A DNA stretch of 47,798 bases from Candidatus Planktophila lacus. GTDB taxonomy: Bacteria > Pseudomonadota > Gammaproteobacteria > Steroidobacterales > Steroidobacteraceae. Positions 7,449-17,267 of this stretch are shown piece by piece. Location of the stretch: positions 1 to 47,798 of the forward strand of contig CALQLF020000016.1 of the NCBI GenBank assembly GCA_943331345.2, written 5' to 3'. The notes below the pieces were generated by a model, which worked only from the letters and a program-made list of their open reading frames with translations, was not told where the DNA came from and searched no databases. Within the stretch, counting starts at the first letter, position 1, and every line of letters begins with the position of its first letter. The position numbers and the translations under genes are program-made.

Positions 7449-8420
7449 ATGGCTGCCCATCCCGCTCCCGCCGCGCTCACCGCGCCCGGCTCTCCGCCCG
7501 AATCCCTCCGCCTGAAATTCTGCGGGCTGGATTTCGCCTCCCCCATCGTCCTGCTGTCCGGCTGCGTCGGCTTCGGCGAGGAATACACGCGCATCGAGGG
7601 CTTCTCCAACCGCGATGTCGGCGCCATCGTCCTGAAGGGCACCACGGGTCAACCGCGGCTTGGCAATGCGCCGCACCGGGTCATGGAAACCGCTCAAGGC
7701 ATGATCAACGCCATCGGCCTGCAGAACCCCGGCGTGGACCACGTGGTGCGCCACATCCTCCCGGAACTGGACTTCACCGAGACGCGCTTCTTCGCGAATG
7801 TTTCAGGTAGCACCATCGAGGAATACGTCGAGGTCACGCGCCGCTTCGACGACAGCCCCATCGATGCCATCGAGGTGAACATCTCCTGCCCGAACGTCAA
7901 GGAAGGCGGCGTGCAGTTCGGCAACTATCCGGAGATGAGCGCGAAGGTGGTGGCCGCCTGCCGCAGCGTCACGCAGAAACCGCTCATCATCAAACTCTCG
8001 CCCAACCAGACGGACATCAAGGAAAACGCCCGCGCTTGTCTCGAGGCGGGGGCCGATGCTTTCGCCGTCATCAATACCGTCATGGGCATGGCCATCGACG
8101 TGAAGACGCGCCGCCCCGTCATCGGCAATGTACAAGGTGGCCTTTCCGGCCCGGCCATCAAGCCCATCGCGCTGCTGAAAGTGAAGCAGGTATACGAAGT
8201 AACGAAGGCGCACGGCGTGCCCATCATCGGCCAGGGCGGCATTTGCAGTGCTACCGATGCCGTGGAGTTCCTGCTGGCCGGCGCCACCGCAGTGGGCGTG
8301 GGCACGTCGCTTTTCTACGACCCGTTCAGCTGTCGCCGCATCAACGCCGGCATCGCTGCCTATGTGCAAGAGCAAGGCTTCAGCCACGTGGGCGAACTGA
8401 CAGGCGCGCTGCAGCTCTAG
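7449..8420 (+). CDS. pyrD: Dihydroorotate dehydrogenase, class 1B type (PyrD/PyrDB)
   Basis: A 323-residue FMN barrel enzyme of pyrimidine synthesis (dihydroorotate to orotate). The active-site loop is NISCPN with nucleophilic Cys147; class 2 enzymes use Ser here. NVSGSTIEEYVEV, NTVMGMAIDV, GGLSGPAIKPIAL and GQGGI follow in the order found in class 1B catalytic subunits. There is no C-terminal ferredoxin domain, which argues against PreA. No gene for the electron-transfer subunit PyrK is in the window. The N-terminus carries about 20 extra residues before the usual LKFCGLDF, with no other ATG or GTG start in between. The 3' end overlaps the convergent mscS stop by four bases. Confidence 0.85.
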   Translation: MAAHPAPAALTAPGSPPESLRLKFCGLDFASPIVLLSGCVGFGEEYTRIEGFSNRDVGAIVLKGTTGQPRLGNAPHRVMETAQGMINAIGLQNPGVDHVVRHILPELDFTETRFFANVSGSTIEEYVEVTRRFDDSPIDAIEVNISCPNVKEGGVQFGNYPEMSAKVVAACRSVTQKPLIIKLSPNQTDIKENARACLEAGADAFAVINTVMGMAIDVKTRRPVIGNVQGGLSGPAIKPIALLKVKQVYEVTKAHGVPIIGQGGICSATDAVEFLLAGATAVGVGTSLFYDPFSCRRINAGIAAYVQEQGFSHVGELTGALQL

Positions 8421-9496
8421 GCGTCGCGTTGAACCAGTACGGTCTGTGTCGGGTAAGCGAGAGTAATGCCGGCACCCGCTAGTGCTTCGAGTACGCCCAA
8501 GTTCACTTCGTGCTCCGCCGCCACCAGTGGCTCGAACTCCGGCGCATCGCTGAAGAACACCACTTCGAACACGGCACCGCTTTCGCCAAGCGTGCGCAGA
8601 TGGCAGCGCTCGAAGCGTACGCCAGGCTGACTGCGAACCACCGCTTCCACCAAGCCGGGAACTTGACGCAACCGTTCCACGGGTGTGGCGTAGTGAATGC
8701 ATAGCTGGAACAACTTGCGCCGCTCGGCAGCGCGCCCGTAATTCCGAACGCGGCTCTTCAGCAGGTCCGCATTGGACACCACCACGAGTTCACCATTCAC
8801 GCTGCGGATACGCGTGCTCTTGATGCCGATGTGCTCCACCGTACCGACAACGTTGTCGAGCTCGATGCTATCGCCAGGTAGGAACGGTTTATCGAGCGCA
8901 ATGGACAAGCTGGCGAACAAATCGCCAAGAACGTTTTGCACTGCCAAGGCCACAGCGATACCGCCAATGCCAAGGCCCGTGAGCAGCGCCGTGATGTTGA
9001 CGCCGAGGTTGTCTAGCGCTACTAAACCCACCAGCAACCAGATGAGCACACGCGCCACGAAATCGACGATGGTGAGCGTTGGCGCCTCGGGGCGCCCCTC
9101 CGGGCCGGCATTCGCAGCCTGCTGTTCGCGTAACCAGAACCGCAGCGCGGCCGTGGCCAGAATACCCACCTCCAACGCCAACAGAATGACCATCGCGTCG
9201 TTGGCCAATTCCTTCAAGCGCGGCGGCAGAGCCAACCATTGGCTGGCCAACACCACGGACAGCGCCAACAGAGGCAACATCCGCACCTGCGCCACCAATT
9301 CGGCCAGCAGGCGGACTCCACGAGGCGCAGTACTGGCCGCCAGCCGGCGCATCTGCCGCCGCACCCGCATCCGCAACCACCACCAGCCGGACAAGACGAG
9401 CGCAATCGAAGCGCAGGCCGCCAACCACTCTGCGGGCGTATTACCCCACCAGAGTCCTCCGCTTCCTATCCCAGCGACACGCAGCCATGGTTCCAT
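8417..9496 (-). CDS. Mechanosensitive ion channel, MscS family
   Basis: A small-conductance mechanosensitive channel homologue of 359 residues from ATG 9496. The longer upstream frame overlaps the divergent kinase and has arginine-rich shadow composition, so the short start is chosen. Several hydrophobic helices occupy about residues 20-190. The pore helix contains the glycine/alanine-rich GLGIGGIAVALAVQNVLGD, the signature of the MscS TM3, followed by the beta domain (PGDSIELDNVVGTVEHIGIKS) and a C-terminal alpha/beta domain. It would open under hypo-osmotic membrane tension in the inner membrane. Like trmL and pyrD, a TATAAT lies only 6 bp before the ATG. Confidence 0.92.
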   Translation of the reverse strand: MEPWLRVAGIGSGGLWWGNTPAEWLAACASIALVLSGWWWLRMRVRRQMRRLAASTAPRGVRLLAELVAQVRMLPLLALSVVLASQWLALPPRLKELANDAMVILLALEVGILATAALRFWLREQQAANAGPEGRPEAPTLTIVDFVARVLIWLLVGLVALDNLGVNITALLTGLGIGGIAVALAVQNVLGDLFASLSIALDKPFLPGDSIELDNVVGTVEHIGIKSTRIRSVNGELVVVSNADLLKSRVRNYGRAAERRKLFQLCIHYATPVERLRQVPGLVEAVVRSQPGVRFERCHLRTLGESGAVFEVVFFSDAPEFEPLVAAEHEVNLGVLEALAGAGITLAYPTQTVLVQRDA

Positions 9497-9508
9497 CGTG
9501 CCATTATA
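9497..9508 (-). promoter_or_regulatory. TATAAT box abutting the mscS start codon
   Basis: On the minus strand TATAAT (9508-9503) is followed by GGCACG and then the ATG at 9496. The text CTATAATGGC is shared with the pyrD promoter at 7437-7446. No -35 match is seen 16-18 bp upstream, where a C-run lies. It implies a leaderless or nearly leaderless transcript. Confidence 0.4.
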
Positions 9509-9543
9509 GAGTTTGACCGCGTCACGGGGGGGCCTACGCAGGA

Positions 9544-12405
9544 ATGGACGGCAAAATGGACAACTGGTCCTTGGCGCTGCGCGTCCGCCTGCTCGTCGGC
9601 CTAACGTCCGCTGCGGTGTTGGTCTTGGCCGTGTCCCTGCTGGGCTGGCATGACTACCAGAATGGTCGGGAACAACTGGTACAGCGCACCTTGGGAATCG
9701 CCCGCGTCGCAGCGGCCAACGCCGTCGTCGCCATCGAATACGCCGACCCCCACGCAGCGCGCGAACTGCTCGGTAGTCTGGGCCGGGAACCCGGCATCCT
9801 TTACGCGGAACTGCTGGATCCGGCCGGCCGAACACTGGCGCAATTTACTGCCAGCGATGCACGCCTTGCTGCTGCTGACACGGCAGCAACACGCGCCGAA
9901 CTGGGGCAAATTCTCCAGCACGAGGTCACCGGCTCTGCCAAGGAGCCTTACTGGCATTTCGATGCAGACCACCTCGATCTGCGTTCTCCGGTGCTGCTAG
10001 ATGGTCAAGTGCTCGGCGAATTGCGGTTGATCGCCTCGACGGCGGACGTACGTGACACTTTGCGCTCACTGGTCTTCGGGCTGACTGCCACGGTACTACT
10101 AGCCGCCATACTCGTCGTGTTCATCACAGCTCGTTTGCGGCGCACCATCACCGAGCCGCTGCGGCAATTGGTGGCTGCCATGGACAAGGTGGAAAGCGGT
10201 CAAAACTACGACTTCCGCTTGCAGGAAGACGGCAGCCCGGAAATCCGCGGCGTCTACCGTCGCTTCAATGGCATGCTCGATACCATCGCCTCGCGTGATG
10301 AACGGCTCTCCAGTCAACGCCGTGGGCTGGAAGAACAAGTGGCGGAGCGCACCTCTTACCTCGCTCAGGCCTTGGCTGACGCAGAAGGCTCCAGCCGCGC
10401 CAAGAGCGATTTCCTGGCGCGCATGAGCCACGAGATTCGCACCCCCATGAACGGCGTGCTGGGCATGGCGGAACTACTGGAAGGTACGCGTCTCGATCCG
10501 CGCCAGCGGCGCTTACTCGCCACCATTCGTGGTAGCGGCGAGTCCTTGCTGGAAATCATCAACGACATTCTCGACTTCTCGAAGATCGAGGCCGGTCATC
10601 TGGATATCAGCACCAACGCTTTCTGTCTGGCAGATGTGGTCGAAGAAGTAGGTGAACTGCTGGCGCCGCGTGCCCAGGCCAAGGGCGTGGAACTGGTCTG
10701 TCGCTTCGACCCTGCCCTGCCCACTTGGGTCCGTGGTGATGGTGGGCGCGTCCGGCAGGTCCTGACGAACCTAGCGGGCAATGCAGTGAAATTCACGGCA
10801 AGAGGTGAGGTCGTCATCTGTGCACGACCGGCACCCGTGGACCCCAACAGCACCACACCGGTGGACTTCACCCGCGTCGTGTTCGAGGTGAAAGACACCG
10901 GCCCAGGCATTCCAACCGACCAATTGCAGCGGGTCTTCGAAGCGTTCACGCAGTTGGACAGCTTCGCCACCCGCGCCCATGGTGGCACCGGGCTGGGGCT
11001 GGCCATCACGCGCCAACTGGTGCGCTTGATGGGTGGACGTATCAGTGTCAGTAGCGACTATGGGGTGGGCTCCACCTTCCGCGTCGAGCTGGCTTTCGAC
11101 AACGCCACGAACTCGCCCTCCCAAGCCATCGCCATCGCAGCCACACAGCCCCTATTGGCCGATGTGCGCGTGCTCGTCGCCGATGACAACGCCACCAACC
11201 GCGAATTTCTGGCGACTCTGCTGGCCAGTTGGCACATGGCCGTCATTACCGTCGCTAATGGACAAGCGGCGCTCGACGAAGCGGTAGCCGCTGCGGAGCG
11301 CGGACGCCCTTACGAACTGTTCGTGCTCGACCACCGCATGCCAGGACTCGATGGCCAGCAAACGGCCGCCCGCCTCCGTCAAAATCCTCGCAGTAAGGAC
11401 GCACGCATCGTGCTGTTGTCCTCCATCGACATGACGATGAATACACAGCGCGACCTGCGGAACGGCGCGGATGATTGGCTAACCAAGCCGGTACGACAAG
11501 GGCGATTGCAGGCTTGTCTGGCGCGCGTTCTGGGGCGCACCGGCGGTCTCGAGGTGGCGCCGGCACCGGCTTGGATGACGCCAACGAACGCAATCCCCTT
11601 GCGAGTACTTCTGGTGGAAGACAGTCTCGTCAATCAGGAAGTGGCACTCGGCATGCTCGAAGTGCTGGGCGTCACGGCGGAAGCCGTGGATAACGGACTG
11701 GCAGCCGTGGAACAGGCGGGACTGAAAAAATTTGATGTATTGCTGATGGACTGCCAGATGCCGGGTATGGACGGCTATGAAGCCACCAGACACATCCGCG
11801 CTGCAGAGCTTGCTGCCGGACAGCCGGCCATTCCTATCGTTGCGCTCACCGCCAACGCACTGCAAGGCGACCGCGAAAAATGTCTCGCTGCCGGCATGAC
11901 GGATTTCGTCAGCAAGCCCTTTACTCTGGACCAGTTGCAGAAAGCCTTGGACCGAGTGCGTCAGGCGTTGGCGGCGCTGCAAGCTGGCTCACCATCGCTG
12001 GCAGCCGACGTGATACCAGCAGCAGCCGAGCCGATGTCTTTCGACCCACCCGCTTTACCCGTGCTGGACGCCACACAATTGGCCGAGGTGGCAGCGCTTG
12101 GTCGTCCGGGCCTCGTTGAGCGCATGGCGCAATTGTTCCTCGAACATTCCAGGCAACCTCTGGCCGACGCTGACGCAGCAGTGGCCGGCGGCGACCTAGC
12201 AGGGGCGGAGAATGCGCTGCATGCTTTGCGGTCTTCTGCTTCAAGTCTCGGCGGCAAGCAATTGGCCGAGCGCGCCGGTGATGCAGAGCAAGCCGCGCGC
12301 GCGGGAGATTTGGCGGCAGTGCGCCGCCAGTGGCCGGGCGTTAGCGCGGCTCACCGTGAGCTTTGCGAGGCGCTCAGCGCACTGGTTGCAGGTTTCAAGA
12401 GCTGA
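9544..12405 (+). CDS. Hybrid sensor histidine kinase with two receiver domains and Hpt (BarA-type)
   Basis: A 953-residue membrane phosphorelay kinase. TM1 is at about 15-35, a periplasmic sensor at about 36-173, TM2 at about 175-197, then HAMP, HisKA with the phosphorylated His near residue 295 ([11 protein letters not shown]), HATPase (DTGPGIP, GGTGLGL), receiver 1 with Asp near 595 (FVLDHRMPG), receiver 2 with Asp near 735 (LLMDCQMPG) and a C-terminal Hpt domain with His near 892 ([11 protein letters not shown]). The order matches BarA-type tripartite kinases that signal to a response regulator. No such partner is adjacent; the convergent ntrC is served by ntrB. An ATG at 9556 is an equally possible start, since AGGA touches the first ATG. 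Confidence 0.93.
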   Translation: MDGKMDNWSLALRVRLLVGLTSAAVLVLAVSLLGWHDYQNGREQLVQRTLGIARVAAANAVVAIEYADPHAARELLGSLGREPGILYAELLDPAGRTLAQFTASDARLAAADTAATRAELGQILQHEVTGSAKEPYWHFDADHLDLRSPVLLDGQVLGELRLIASTADVRDTLRSLVFGLTATVLLAAILVVFITARLRRTITEPLRQLVAAMDKVESGQNYDFRLQEDGSPEIRGVYRRFNGMLDTIASRDERLSSQRRGLEEQVAERTSYLAQALADAEGSSRAKSDFLARMSHEIRTPMNGVLGMAELLEGTRLDPRQRRLLATIRGSGESLLEIINDILDFSKIEAGHLDISTNAFCLADVVEEVGELLAPRAQAKGVELVCRFDPALPTWVRGDGGRVRQVLTNLAGNAVKFTARGEVVICARPAPVDPNSTTPVDFTRVVFEVKDTGPGIPTDQLQRVFEAFTQLDSFATRAHGGTGLGLAITRQLVRLMGGRISVSSDYGVGSTFRVELAFDNATNSPSQAIAIAATQPLLADVRVLVADDNATNREFLATLLASWHMAVITVANGQAALDEAVAAAERGRPYELFVLDHRMPGLDGQQTAARLRQNPRSKDARIVLLSSIDMTMNTQRDLRNGADDWLTKPVRQGRLQACLARVLGRTGGLEVAPAPAWMTPTNAIPLRVLLVEDSLVNQEVALGMLEVLGVTAEAVDNGLAAVEQAGLKKFDVLLMDCQMPGMDGYEATRHIRAAELAAGQPAIPIVALTANALQGDREKCLAAGMTDFVSKPFTLDQLQKALDRVRQALAALQAGSPSLAADVIPAAAEPMSFDPPALPVLDATQLAEVAALGRPGLVERMAQLFLEHSRQPLADADAAVAGGDLAGAENALHALRSSASSLGGKQLAERAGDAEQAARAGDLAAVRRQWPGVSAAHRELCEALSALVAGFKS

Positions 12406-12418
12406 GCGGCAGCGCCAC

Positions 12419-13831
12419 TCACTCCATCCCAAGCTCTTTGAGCTTGCGGGTAAGCGTGTTGCGGCCCCAGCCCAATAATTTGGCCGCATCCTGGCGCCGG
12501 CCCTCGCAACGCTGCAAGGCGACGCGAATCATCGTGCGTTCAAATTCAGGCACCGCCAAGTCCAGAAGCGGCACATGCTGTCCTTGTTGCACCAACAAAC
12601 TCGCTTGCTGCGCCCAGCTTTCCAAGGAACGCAGCCAGTCTTCGCCACCACGCGCAGTAGCTTGCCCACCCAATTCGGCAGGAATATCGTTCAGCGAGAT
12701 GTCGCGGCCCGGAGCACTCACTGTCAACCGGCGGCACGCATTCACCAGTTGCCGCACATTACCGGGCCACTCAAAGGCACGCAGCGCCGAGTCGGCTTCA
12801 GCGGACAGCACCTTCGGCTCTACGCCAATTTCCTTCGCGGCTACGGTTAGATAGTGACGCATCAGTTCGCCGATATCCTCGCGTCGGGCCCGCAGCGGTG
12901 GCAGCTCTATGCGGATGACATTCAGACGGTGCAGCAAGTCTTCGCGGAAGAGGTTTTGCCCGACGCGTGCGGCAAGGTCCTGGTGCGTAGCCGCAATAAC
13001 GCGTACATCCACTTTGATAGGCGTATTGCCACCAACGCGATAGAACTCGCCTTCTGCCAACACGCGTAACAGACGCGTCTGCAGTTGGGGCGACATGTCG
13101 CCAATTTCATCGAGAAACAACGTGCCACCATCGGCTTGTTCGAAGCGGCCGCGACGCAAGGCGTCGGCGCCCGTGAACGAGCCACGCTCGTGCCCGAACA
13201 GCTCACTTTCCAGCAGCTCGGCCGTAAACGCCGAAGTGTTCAATGCAATGAACGGCTTGTTGGCACGCGGGCTGTGACGGTGCAGCGCCCTTGCCACCAG
13301 TTCCTTGCCAGTGCCCGACTCACCCGTGATAAGCACCGTCATGCTGCTGCGGGACAGCCGGCCAATGGCACGGAAAACTTCTTGCATAGCGGGCGCGGCG
13401 CCCAACAATTCGGGAATGCGTCCCGCATCAGCGGTGGGCTCAGTGACTGGCTGTGCCTGCTGTGCGGCACGGCGTACCAACTCTATGGCGGTATCAATAT
13501 CGAAAGGCTTCGGCAAATACTCGAAGGCACCACCTTGATACGCGGCCACTGCGCTGTCGAGGTCCGAGTGCGCCGTCATGACGATGACGGGCAACGTCGG
13601 GTAATTCGTACGTACTTCATCCAGCAAGGCCAGCCCACTCTTGCCGGGCATGCGAATGTCGGTGATGAGTACGTCGGGCGTCCCACTACCAAGCGCATCC
13701 AGCGCACTTTCGGCTTCTTCGAAAGCGCGTGCCCGCATGCCACCCTGCTTCAAGGCGCGCTCCATCACCCAGCGAATCGAGGCGTCATCATCAACGAGCC
13801 AGACGTTCAAAGGAGGAGCTCCAGGGTTCAT
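12419..13831 (-). CDS. glnG: Nitrogen regulation response regulator NtrC (sigma-54 activator)
   Basis: A 470-residue NtrC (E. coli 469) when started at ATG 13831; an in-frame ATG at 13858 would add nine residues and overlap ntrB. The receiver domain has its phosphoacceptor at D58 (ITDIRMPGKSG), the AAA+ domain has Walker A GESGTGKE and Walker B GGTLFLDEIGDM, and a Fis-type helix-turn-helix ends the protein (RRQDAAKLLGWGRNTLTRKLKEL). The sigma-54 contact loop reads GSFTGA rather than the common GAFTGA. It activates sigma-54 promoters such as that of glnA under nitrogen limitation. It follows ntrB in the same operon and converges with the hybrid kinase gene. Confidence 0.97.
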   Translation of the reverse strand: MNPGAPPLNVWLVDDDASIRWVMERALKQGGMRARAFEEAESALDALGSGTPDVLITDIRMPGKSGLALLDEVRTNYPTLPVIVMTAHSDLDSAVAAYQGGAFEYLPKPFDIDTAIELVRRAAQQAQPVTEPTADAGRIPELLGAAPAMQEVFRAIGRLSRSSMTVLITGESGTGKELVARALHRHSPRANKPFIALNTSAFTAELLESELFGHERGSFTGADALRRGRFEQADGGTLFLDEIGDMSPQLQTRLLRVLAEGEFYRVGGNTPIKVDVRVIAATHQDLAARVGQNLFREDLLHRLNVIRIELPPLRARREDIGELMRHYLTVAAKEIGVEPKVLSAEADSALRAFEWPGNVRQLVNACRRLTVSAPGRDISLNDIPAELGGQATARGGEDWLRSLESWAQQASLLVQQGQHVPLLDLAVPEFERTMIRVALQRCEGRRQDAAKLLGWGRNTLTRKLKELGME

Positions 13832-13841
13832 GGGCGAGAGT

Positions 13842-14960
13842 TCATGGATAAGAACCATGCACTACCGGCTTCGGCGAAGGGTCAGCGCTCATCAACGGCA
13901 ACAGCACCGTGAAGACGGTATGGCCTGGGCGGCTGTCGAATTCGATGATGCCTGCATGGCGGGTGATGAGGTCCTGCGCTACCGCAAGGCCCAGACCCGT
14001 ACCACCAACACGGCCAGTGACCAGCGGGTAGAACAGCGTGTCTTTCAGTTCCGGAGGAACACCGGGGCCGTTATCTTCGAAAGCCACGGCGGCCACGATG
14101 CGATGCCGTTGAGTACCAATAGTGACGTTCGTAAGTGCACGCGTGCGGATAGTCAGGCGCCCCGACTGGCCCAGCACTTGAATGGCGTTGCGGGCAAGGT
14201 TCAAGAACGCTTGAATCACTTGGTCGCGGTCGAGCATGAGTGGCGGCAAGCTCGGGTCGTAGTCGCGCACTATCGCGATGGTCTCCGGCGCCTCTACCCG
14301 CAGCAGGTGGTACACATGCTGCGTCAGTTCATGCAAGTTCACCTGCTGCTTGCGCGGGGGCGTGTGGGGGCCCAGCAAGTTGTCCACCAACGCCCGCAGC
14401 CGGTCTGCCTCGCGAATGATCACCTGCGTGTATTCGCGCTGTGCGCTGTTCGTCAGTTCGCGTTCCAGCAACTGCGCCGCGCCCCGCAATCCACCCAACG
14501 GGTTTTTGATCTCGTGGGCCAACTGCCGAACCATCAAGCGACTGCCACCGAGCTGTGACAGCAAAGCGTTGTCACGGGTGATGCGGCGCTGGCGCGTGGT
14601 ATCGGAGATTTCCAGTAGTGCCAGCTCGTCGCCGTAAGGCGCGGCAGTGCAGTCCACGGTGAATTGCACGTCGCTGCGTAGCACCGGTGTCAGCGGTACT
14701 TCGCGGTTCGCAATGGGTTCGCCTTGCTGCAAAGCGCGGTGGATAACGGCCTCAAGTGGGCCGGCATCGCGCACCAGTTCTGCCAGGAGCCGACCCTTGG
14801 CTTGGGCACGCCCCACCGCCAGCAGCGATTGCGCAGCATTGTTCAGGAAATGCACGGCACCGACGGCATCGACGATGAGTACGGCGGTGGTGAGCGCGTC
14901 CAGCAGGTCCGAAGGGACCAGTGTGCCGGAGGGAAACTGGCGAAGCTCAGCGGCCATCAC
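13842..14960 (-). CDS. glnL: Nitrogen regulation sensor kinase NtrB
   Basis: A 372-residue cytoplasmic kinase/phosphatase that phosphorylates NtrC and is normally governed by the PII protein. It has an N-terminal PAS domain (about 15-120), the H-box RQLAHEIKNPLGG with His149, an N-box NLARNAIQ, and ATP-lid motifs DNGPGVP and GGTGLGLA. There are no membrane segments. The gene lies 40 bp after the DUF4124 gene and directly before ntrC. Two adjacent ATG codons make the start ambiguous by one residue. Confidence 0.97.
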   Translation of the reverse strand: MMAAELRQFPSGTLVPSDLLDALTTAVLIVDAVGAVHFLNNAAQSLLAVGRAQAKGRLLAELVRDAGPLEAVIHRALQQGEPIANREVPLTPVLRSDVQFTVDCTAAPYGDELALLEISDTTRQRRITRDNALLSQLGGSRLMVRQLAHEIKNPLGGLRGAAQLLERELTNSAQREYTQVIIREADRLRALVDNLLGPHTPPRKQQVNLHELTQHVYHLLRVEAPETIAIVRDYDPSLPPLMLDRDQVIQAFLNLARNAIQVLGQSGRLTIRTRALTNVTIGTQRHRIVAAVAFEDNGPGVPPELKDTLFYPLVTGRVGGTGLGLAVAQDLITRHAGIIEFDSRPGHTVFTVLLPLMSADPSPKPVVHGSYP

Positions 14961-15000
14961 GCCGCTCCAGAGCCAAGACCGTAGCCTTGCTGGGAATGAA

Positions 15001-15666
15001 CTAAGGCGTTCGCGGTTTGCGCAAAGCCGGGCCCACCGGCGGCGCAGCCACCGAAGTCTGACGTACGTAAAAGGTTACAGGCGTCGAATTCAACAAGGTT
15101 TTGCCGGTGGCATCCGCCACGCGTGCTTGCAGCGTATGCGCACCGCGCGGCAAAGCGCGCAGAGCCACTTCCGCGGCTTCGCCTTGGTACGCTTGGCCGT
15201 TCAGCAGCCACCATAGCTGCTGCCCTCCATTGAGCGCCGGTTCAACACGGGCGCGAGCGACGAGATGGGGCACATCGCCGAACTGGATGACCGCGTCGTT
15301 GGCCGGAAAGAGCACCTCGACCACCCGCGGTGGCCCACCGGCCACGGGCTCGCGCGGTGCAGCTGCCGGCGCGCGTGGCGCGGGCTTGGCAGCCACCGGC
15401 GCACTGCCACCAGGCGTATAAACGGCAAATTCGTAAGGTTCGGCGCCGGCAGTAGGGCGGTCGAAGTAGACCCACTCGCCGTTAGCACCACGCTTGCGCC
15501 ACAACGTGGCAGCGTCAGCAGGCACCACCAGACTGCAAGCAAAGGCGAAGAAGAGGCCGGCCAGTAGAAGACGGGCGGGCAAACCCCATAGGGATCCGGC
15601 TGTCCCGGCATTGCCCGGGACAGCAGGTTTCGAAGGGCGGCGGTATTCGGGGAATTCTCTGCGCAT
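15001..15666 (-). CDS. DUF4124 domain-containing exported protein
   Basis: A 221-residue exported protein of unknown function with a hydrophobic segment near residues 32-52 (LLLAGLFFAFACSLVVPADA), then the DUF4124 pattern ATLWRKRGANGEWVYFD, a proline/alanine-rich linker and a C-terminal beta-sandwich-like region (GAHTLQARVADATGK) resembling Ig-like extracellular domains. DUF4124 genes between glnA and ntrB are a recurring gammaproteobacterial arrangement. The first 30 residues are polar and contain a translated inverted repeat, unlike a signal peptide; a TTG at 15582 would give a much cleaner one, so the true start may be there. Confidence 0.8.
   Translation of the reverse strand: MRREFPEYRRPSKPAVPGNAGTAGSLWGLPARLLLAGLFFAFACSLVVPADAATLWRKRGANGEWVYFDRPTAGAEPYEFAVYTPGGSAPVAAKPAPRAPAAAPREPVAGGPPRVVEVLFPANDAVIQFGDVPHLVARARVEPALNGGQQLWWLLNGQAYQGEAAEVALRALPRGAHTLQARVADATGKTLLNSTPVTFYVRQTSVAAPPVGPALRKPRTP
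15599..15624 (-). repeat. 10-bp perfect inverted repeat at the 5' end of the DUF4124 gene
   Basis: GCTGTCCCGG (15599-15608) and CCGGGACAGC (15615-15624) flank a 6-nt loop. It falls in the first codons of the annotated frame, or in the leader if translation starts at TTG 15582. No U-run follows on either strand, so it is not a typical terminator. Confidence 0.6.
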
Positions 15667-15699
15667 GGCGTGAGCATAGCCTCTCCCCGGTTACCGTGC

Positions 15700-15741
15700 C
15701 GGGCGTTGCGTTGTACGGCCTTCGGCCCTACCGCGCACGCC
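15700..15741 (-). other. Potential stem-loop between glnA and the DUF4124 gene
   Basis: The 97-bp gap contains an interrupted palindrome: outer arms GGGCGT/ACGCCC and a tight inner hairpin GGCC-TTC-GGCC. No U-tract follows. It might lower read-through from glnA or stabilise its 3' end; the role is a guess. Confidence 0.3.
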
Positions 15742-15763
15742 CTCCTTTCCCTCCGTGACAGCC

Positions 15764-17176
15764 TTACAGGCTGTAGTACATGTCGAACTCGACCGGATGC
15801 GTGGTCATACGCAGACGGGTCACTTCCTGCATCTTCAGAGCGATGTAGGCGTCGATGACGTCGTCGGTGAACACGCCACCCTTCTTCAGGAACTCGCGGT
15901 CCTGATCGAGGGCTTCCAGCGCCATGTCCAGCGAGTGGCACACGGTCGGGATGTGCTTCGCCTCTTCCGGCTCCAGGTCGTACAGGTCCTTGTCCGCGGC
16001 TTCGCCCGGGTGGATCTTGTTCTGGATACCGTCGAGGCCAGCCATCAGCATGGCAGCGAAGGCCAGATAGGGGTTCGCGGTGCTGTCCGGGAAGCGGACC
16101 TCAATGCGACGCGCCTTGGCGGAAGACACGAACGGAATGCGGATGGAAGCCGAACGATTGCGCGCCGAGTAGGCGAGCATGACCGGCGCTTCGAAGCCCG
16201 GCACCAAGCGCTTGTAGCTGTTGGTGCTGGCGTTCGTGAACGCGTTCAGTGCCTTAGCGTGCTTGATGATGCCGCCGATGTAGTACAGGCACTCGTCCGA
16301 CAGGCCGGCGTACTTGTCGCCCGCCATGATGTTCTTGCCATCCTTCGCCAGCGACTGGTGCACGTGCATGCCGCTGCCGTTGTCGCCAACGAGCGGCTTC
16401 GGCATGAAGGTGACCGTCTTGCCGTAAGCAGCGCCAACGTTCTGCAGCGCGTACTTGAGGATGAGGACTTCGTCCGCCTTCTTGACGAGCGTGTTGGCGT
16501 TGATGCCGAGCTCGCACTGGCCGCCGGTGGCCACTTCGTGGTGGTGCACTTCCACCTTCAGGCCCATGTCTTCACAGGCGCGGCACATGGCGGCGCGAAT
16601 GTCCTGGTAGGCGTCGACCGGGGGCACGGGGAAGTAGCCGCCCTTCACGCCCGGACGGTGGCCCTTGTTGCCGCCTTCCAGCATCGAACCGCTGTTCCAG
16701 GCACCCTGGATGGAGTCGATGTGGTGGTAGGACTGGTGCATGTCGTTGCCGAAACGCACGTCGTCGAAGATGAAGAATTCGTTTTCGGGGCCGAAGAGTG
16801 CGGTGTCGGCGATGCCGGTGCTCTTCAGGTAGACCTCGGCGCGCTTGGCGAGGCTGCGCGGGTCGCGCTCGTAGCCCTGCATGGTGGCCGGTTCAATGAT
16901 GTCGCAACGGATGATGACCGTCGGGTCTTCGAAGAACGGGTCAAGGATGGCCGTGGACGGATCCGGCATGAGAATCATGTCGGATTCGTTGATGCCCTTC
17001 CAGCCAGCGATCGACGAACCGTCGAACATCTTGCCGTCGACGAAGAAGTCGTCGTTGATGTAACGGGCCGGGATCGTGACGTGCTGCTCCTTGCCGCGCG
17101 TGTCGCAGAACCGAAGGTCCGCGTACTTGATCTCGTTGTCCTGGATCAGCTTGATGACATCAGCGGGCGTCGACAT
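15764..17176 (-). CDS. glnA: Glutamine synthetase type I (GlnA)
   Basis: The ATP-dependent enzyme joining ammonia to glutamate, 470 residues and dodecameric in known relatives. [13 protein letters not shown] and the metal/ATP-site motifs [21 protein letters not shown] and [10 protein letters not shown] are all present. Tyr399 ([10 protein letters not shown]) matches the adenylylation site, so activity is probably controlled by GlnE. The start has a perfect GGAGGT ribosome binding site (17186-17181) five bases before ATG 17176. A sigma-54 promoter and NtrC sites lie upstream at 17268-17394, and the DUF4124 gene, ntrB and ntrC lie downstream in the same orientation. Confidence 0.99.
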   Translation of the reverse strand: MSTPADVIKLIQDNEIKYADLRFCDTRGKEQHVTIPARYINDDFFVDGKMFDGSSIAGWKGINESDMILMPDPSTAILDPFFEDPTVIIRCDIIEPATMQGYERDPRSLAKRAEVYLKSTGIADTALFGPENEFFIFDDVRFGNDMHQSYHHIDSIQGAWNSGSMLEGGNKGHRPGVKGGYFPVPPVDAYQDIRAAMCRACEDMGLKVEVHHHEVATGGQCELGINANTLVKKADEVLILKYALQNVGAAYGKTVTFMPKPLVGDNGSGMHVHQSLAKDGKNIMAGDKYAGLSDECLYYIGGIIKHAKALNAFTNASTNSYKRLVPGFEAPVMLAYSARNRSASIRIPFVSSAKARRIEVRFPDSTANPYLAFAAMLMAGLDGIQNKIHPGEAADKDLYDLEPEEAKHIPTVCHSLDMALEALDQDREFLKKGGVFTDDVIDAYIALKMQEVTRLRMTTHPVEFDMYYSL

Positions 17177-17267
17177 CGCAACCTCCGGAAGGGAACTAAG
17201 CTAGAGAAGTGTTTGCTGGAGGGCCTTCCTTGCGGAGGACTCTACAACGGGGCACTACCCAAGATGG

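Noticed and set aside
9526-9532. A run of seven G before the hybrid kinase, considered as a phase-variation tract.
   Set aside because: Too short to be convincing, and no repeat-linked promoter elements or frame effect are visible.
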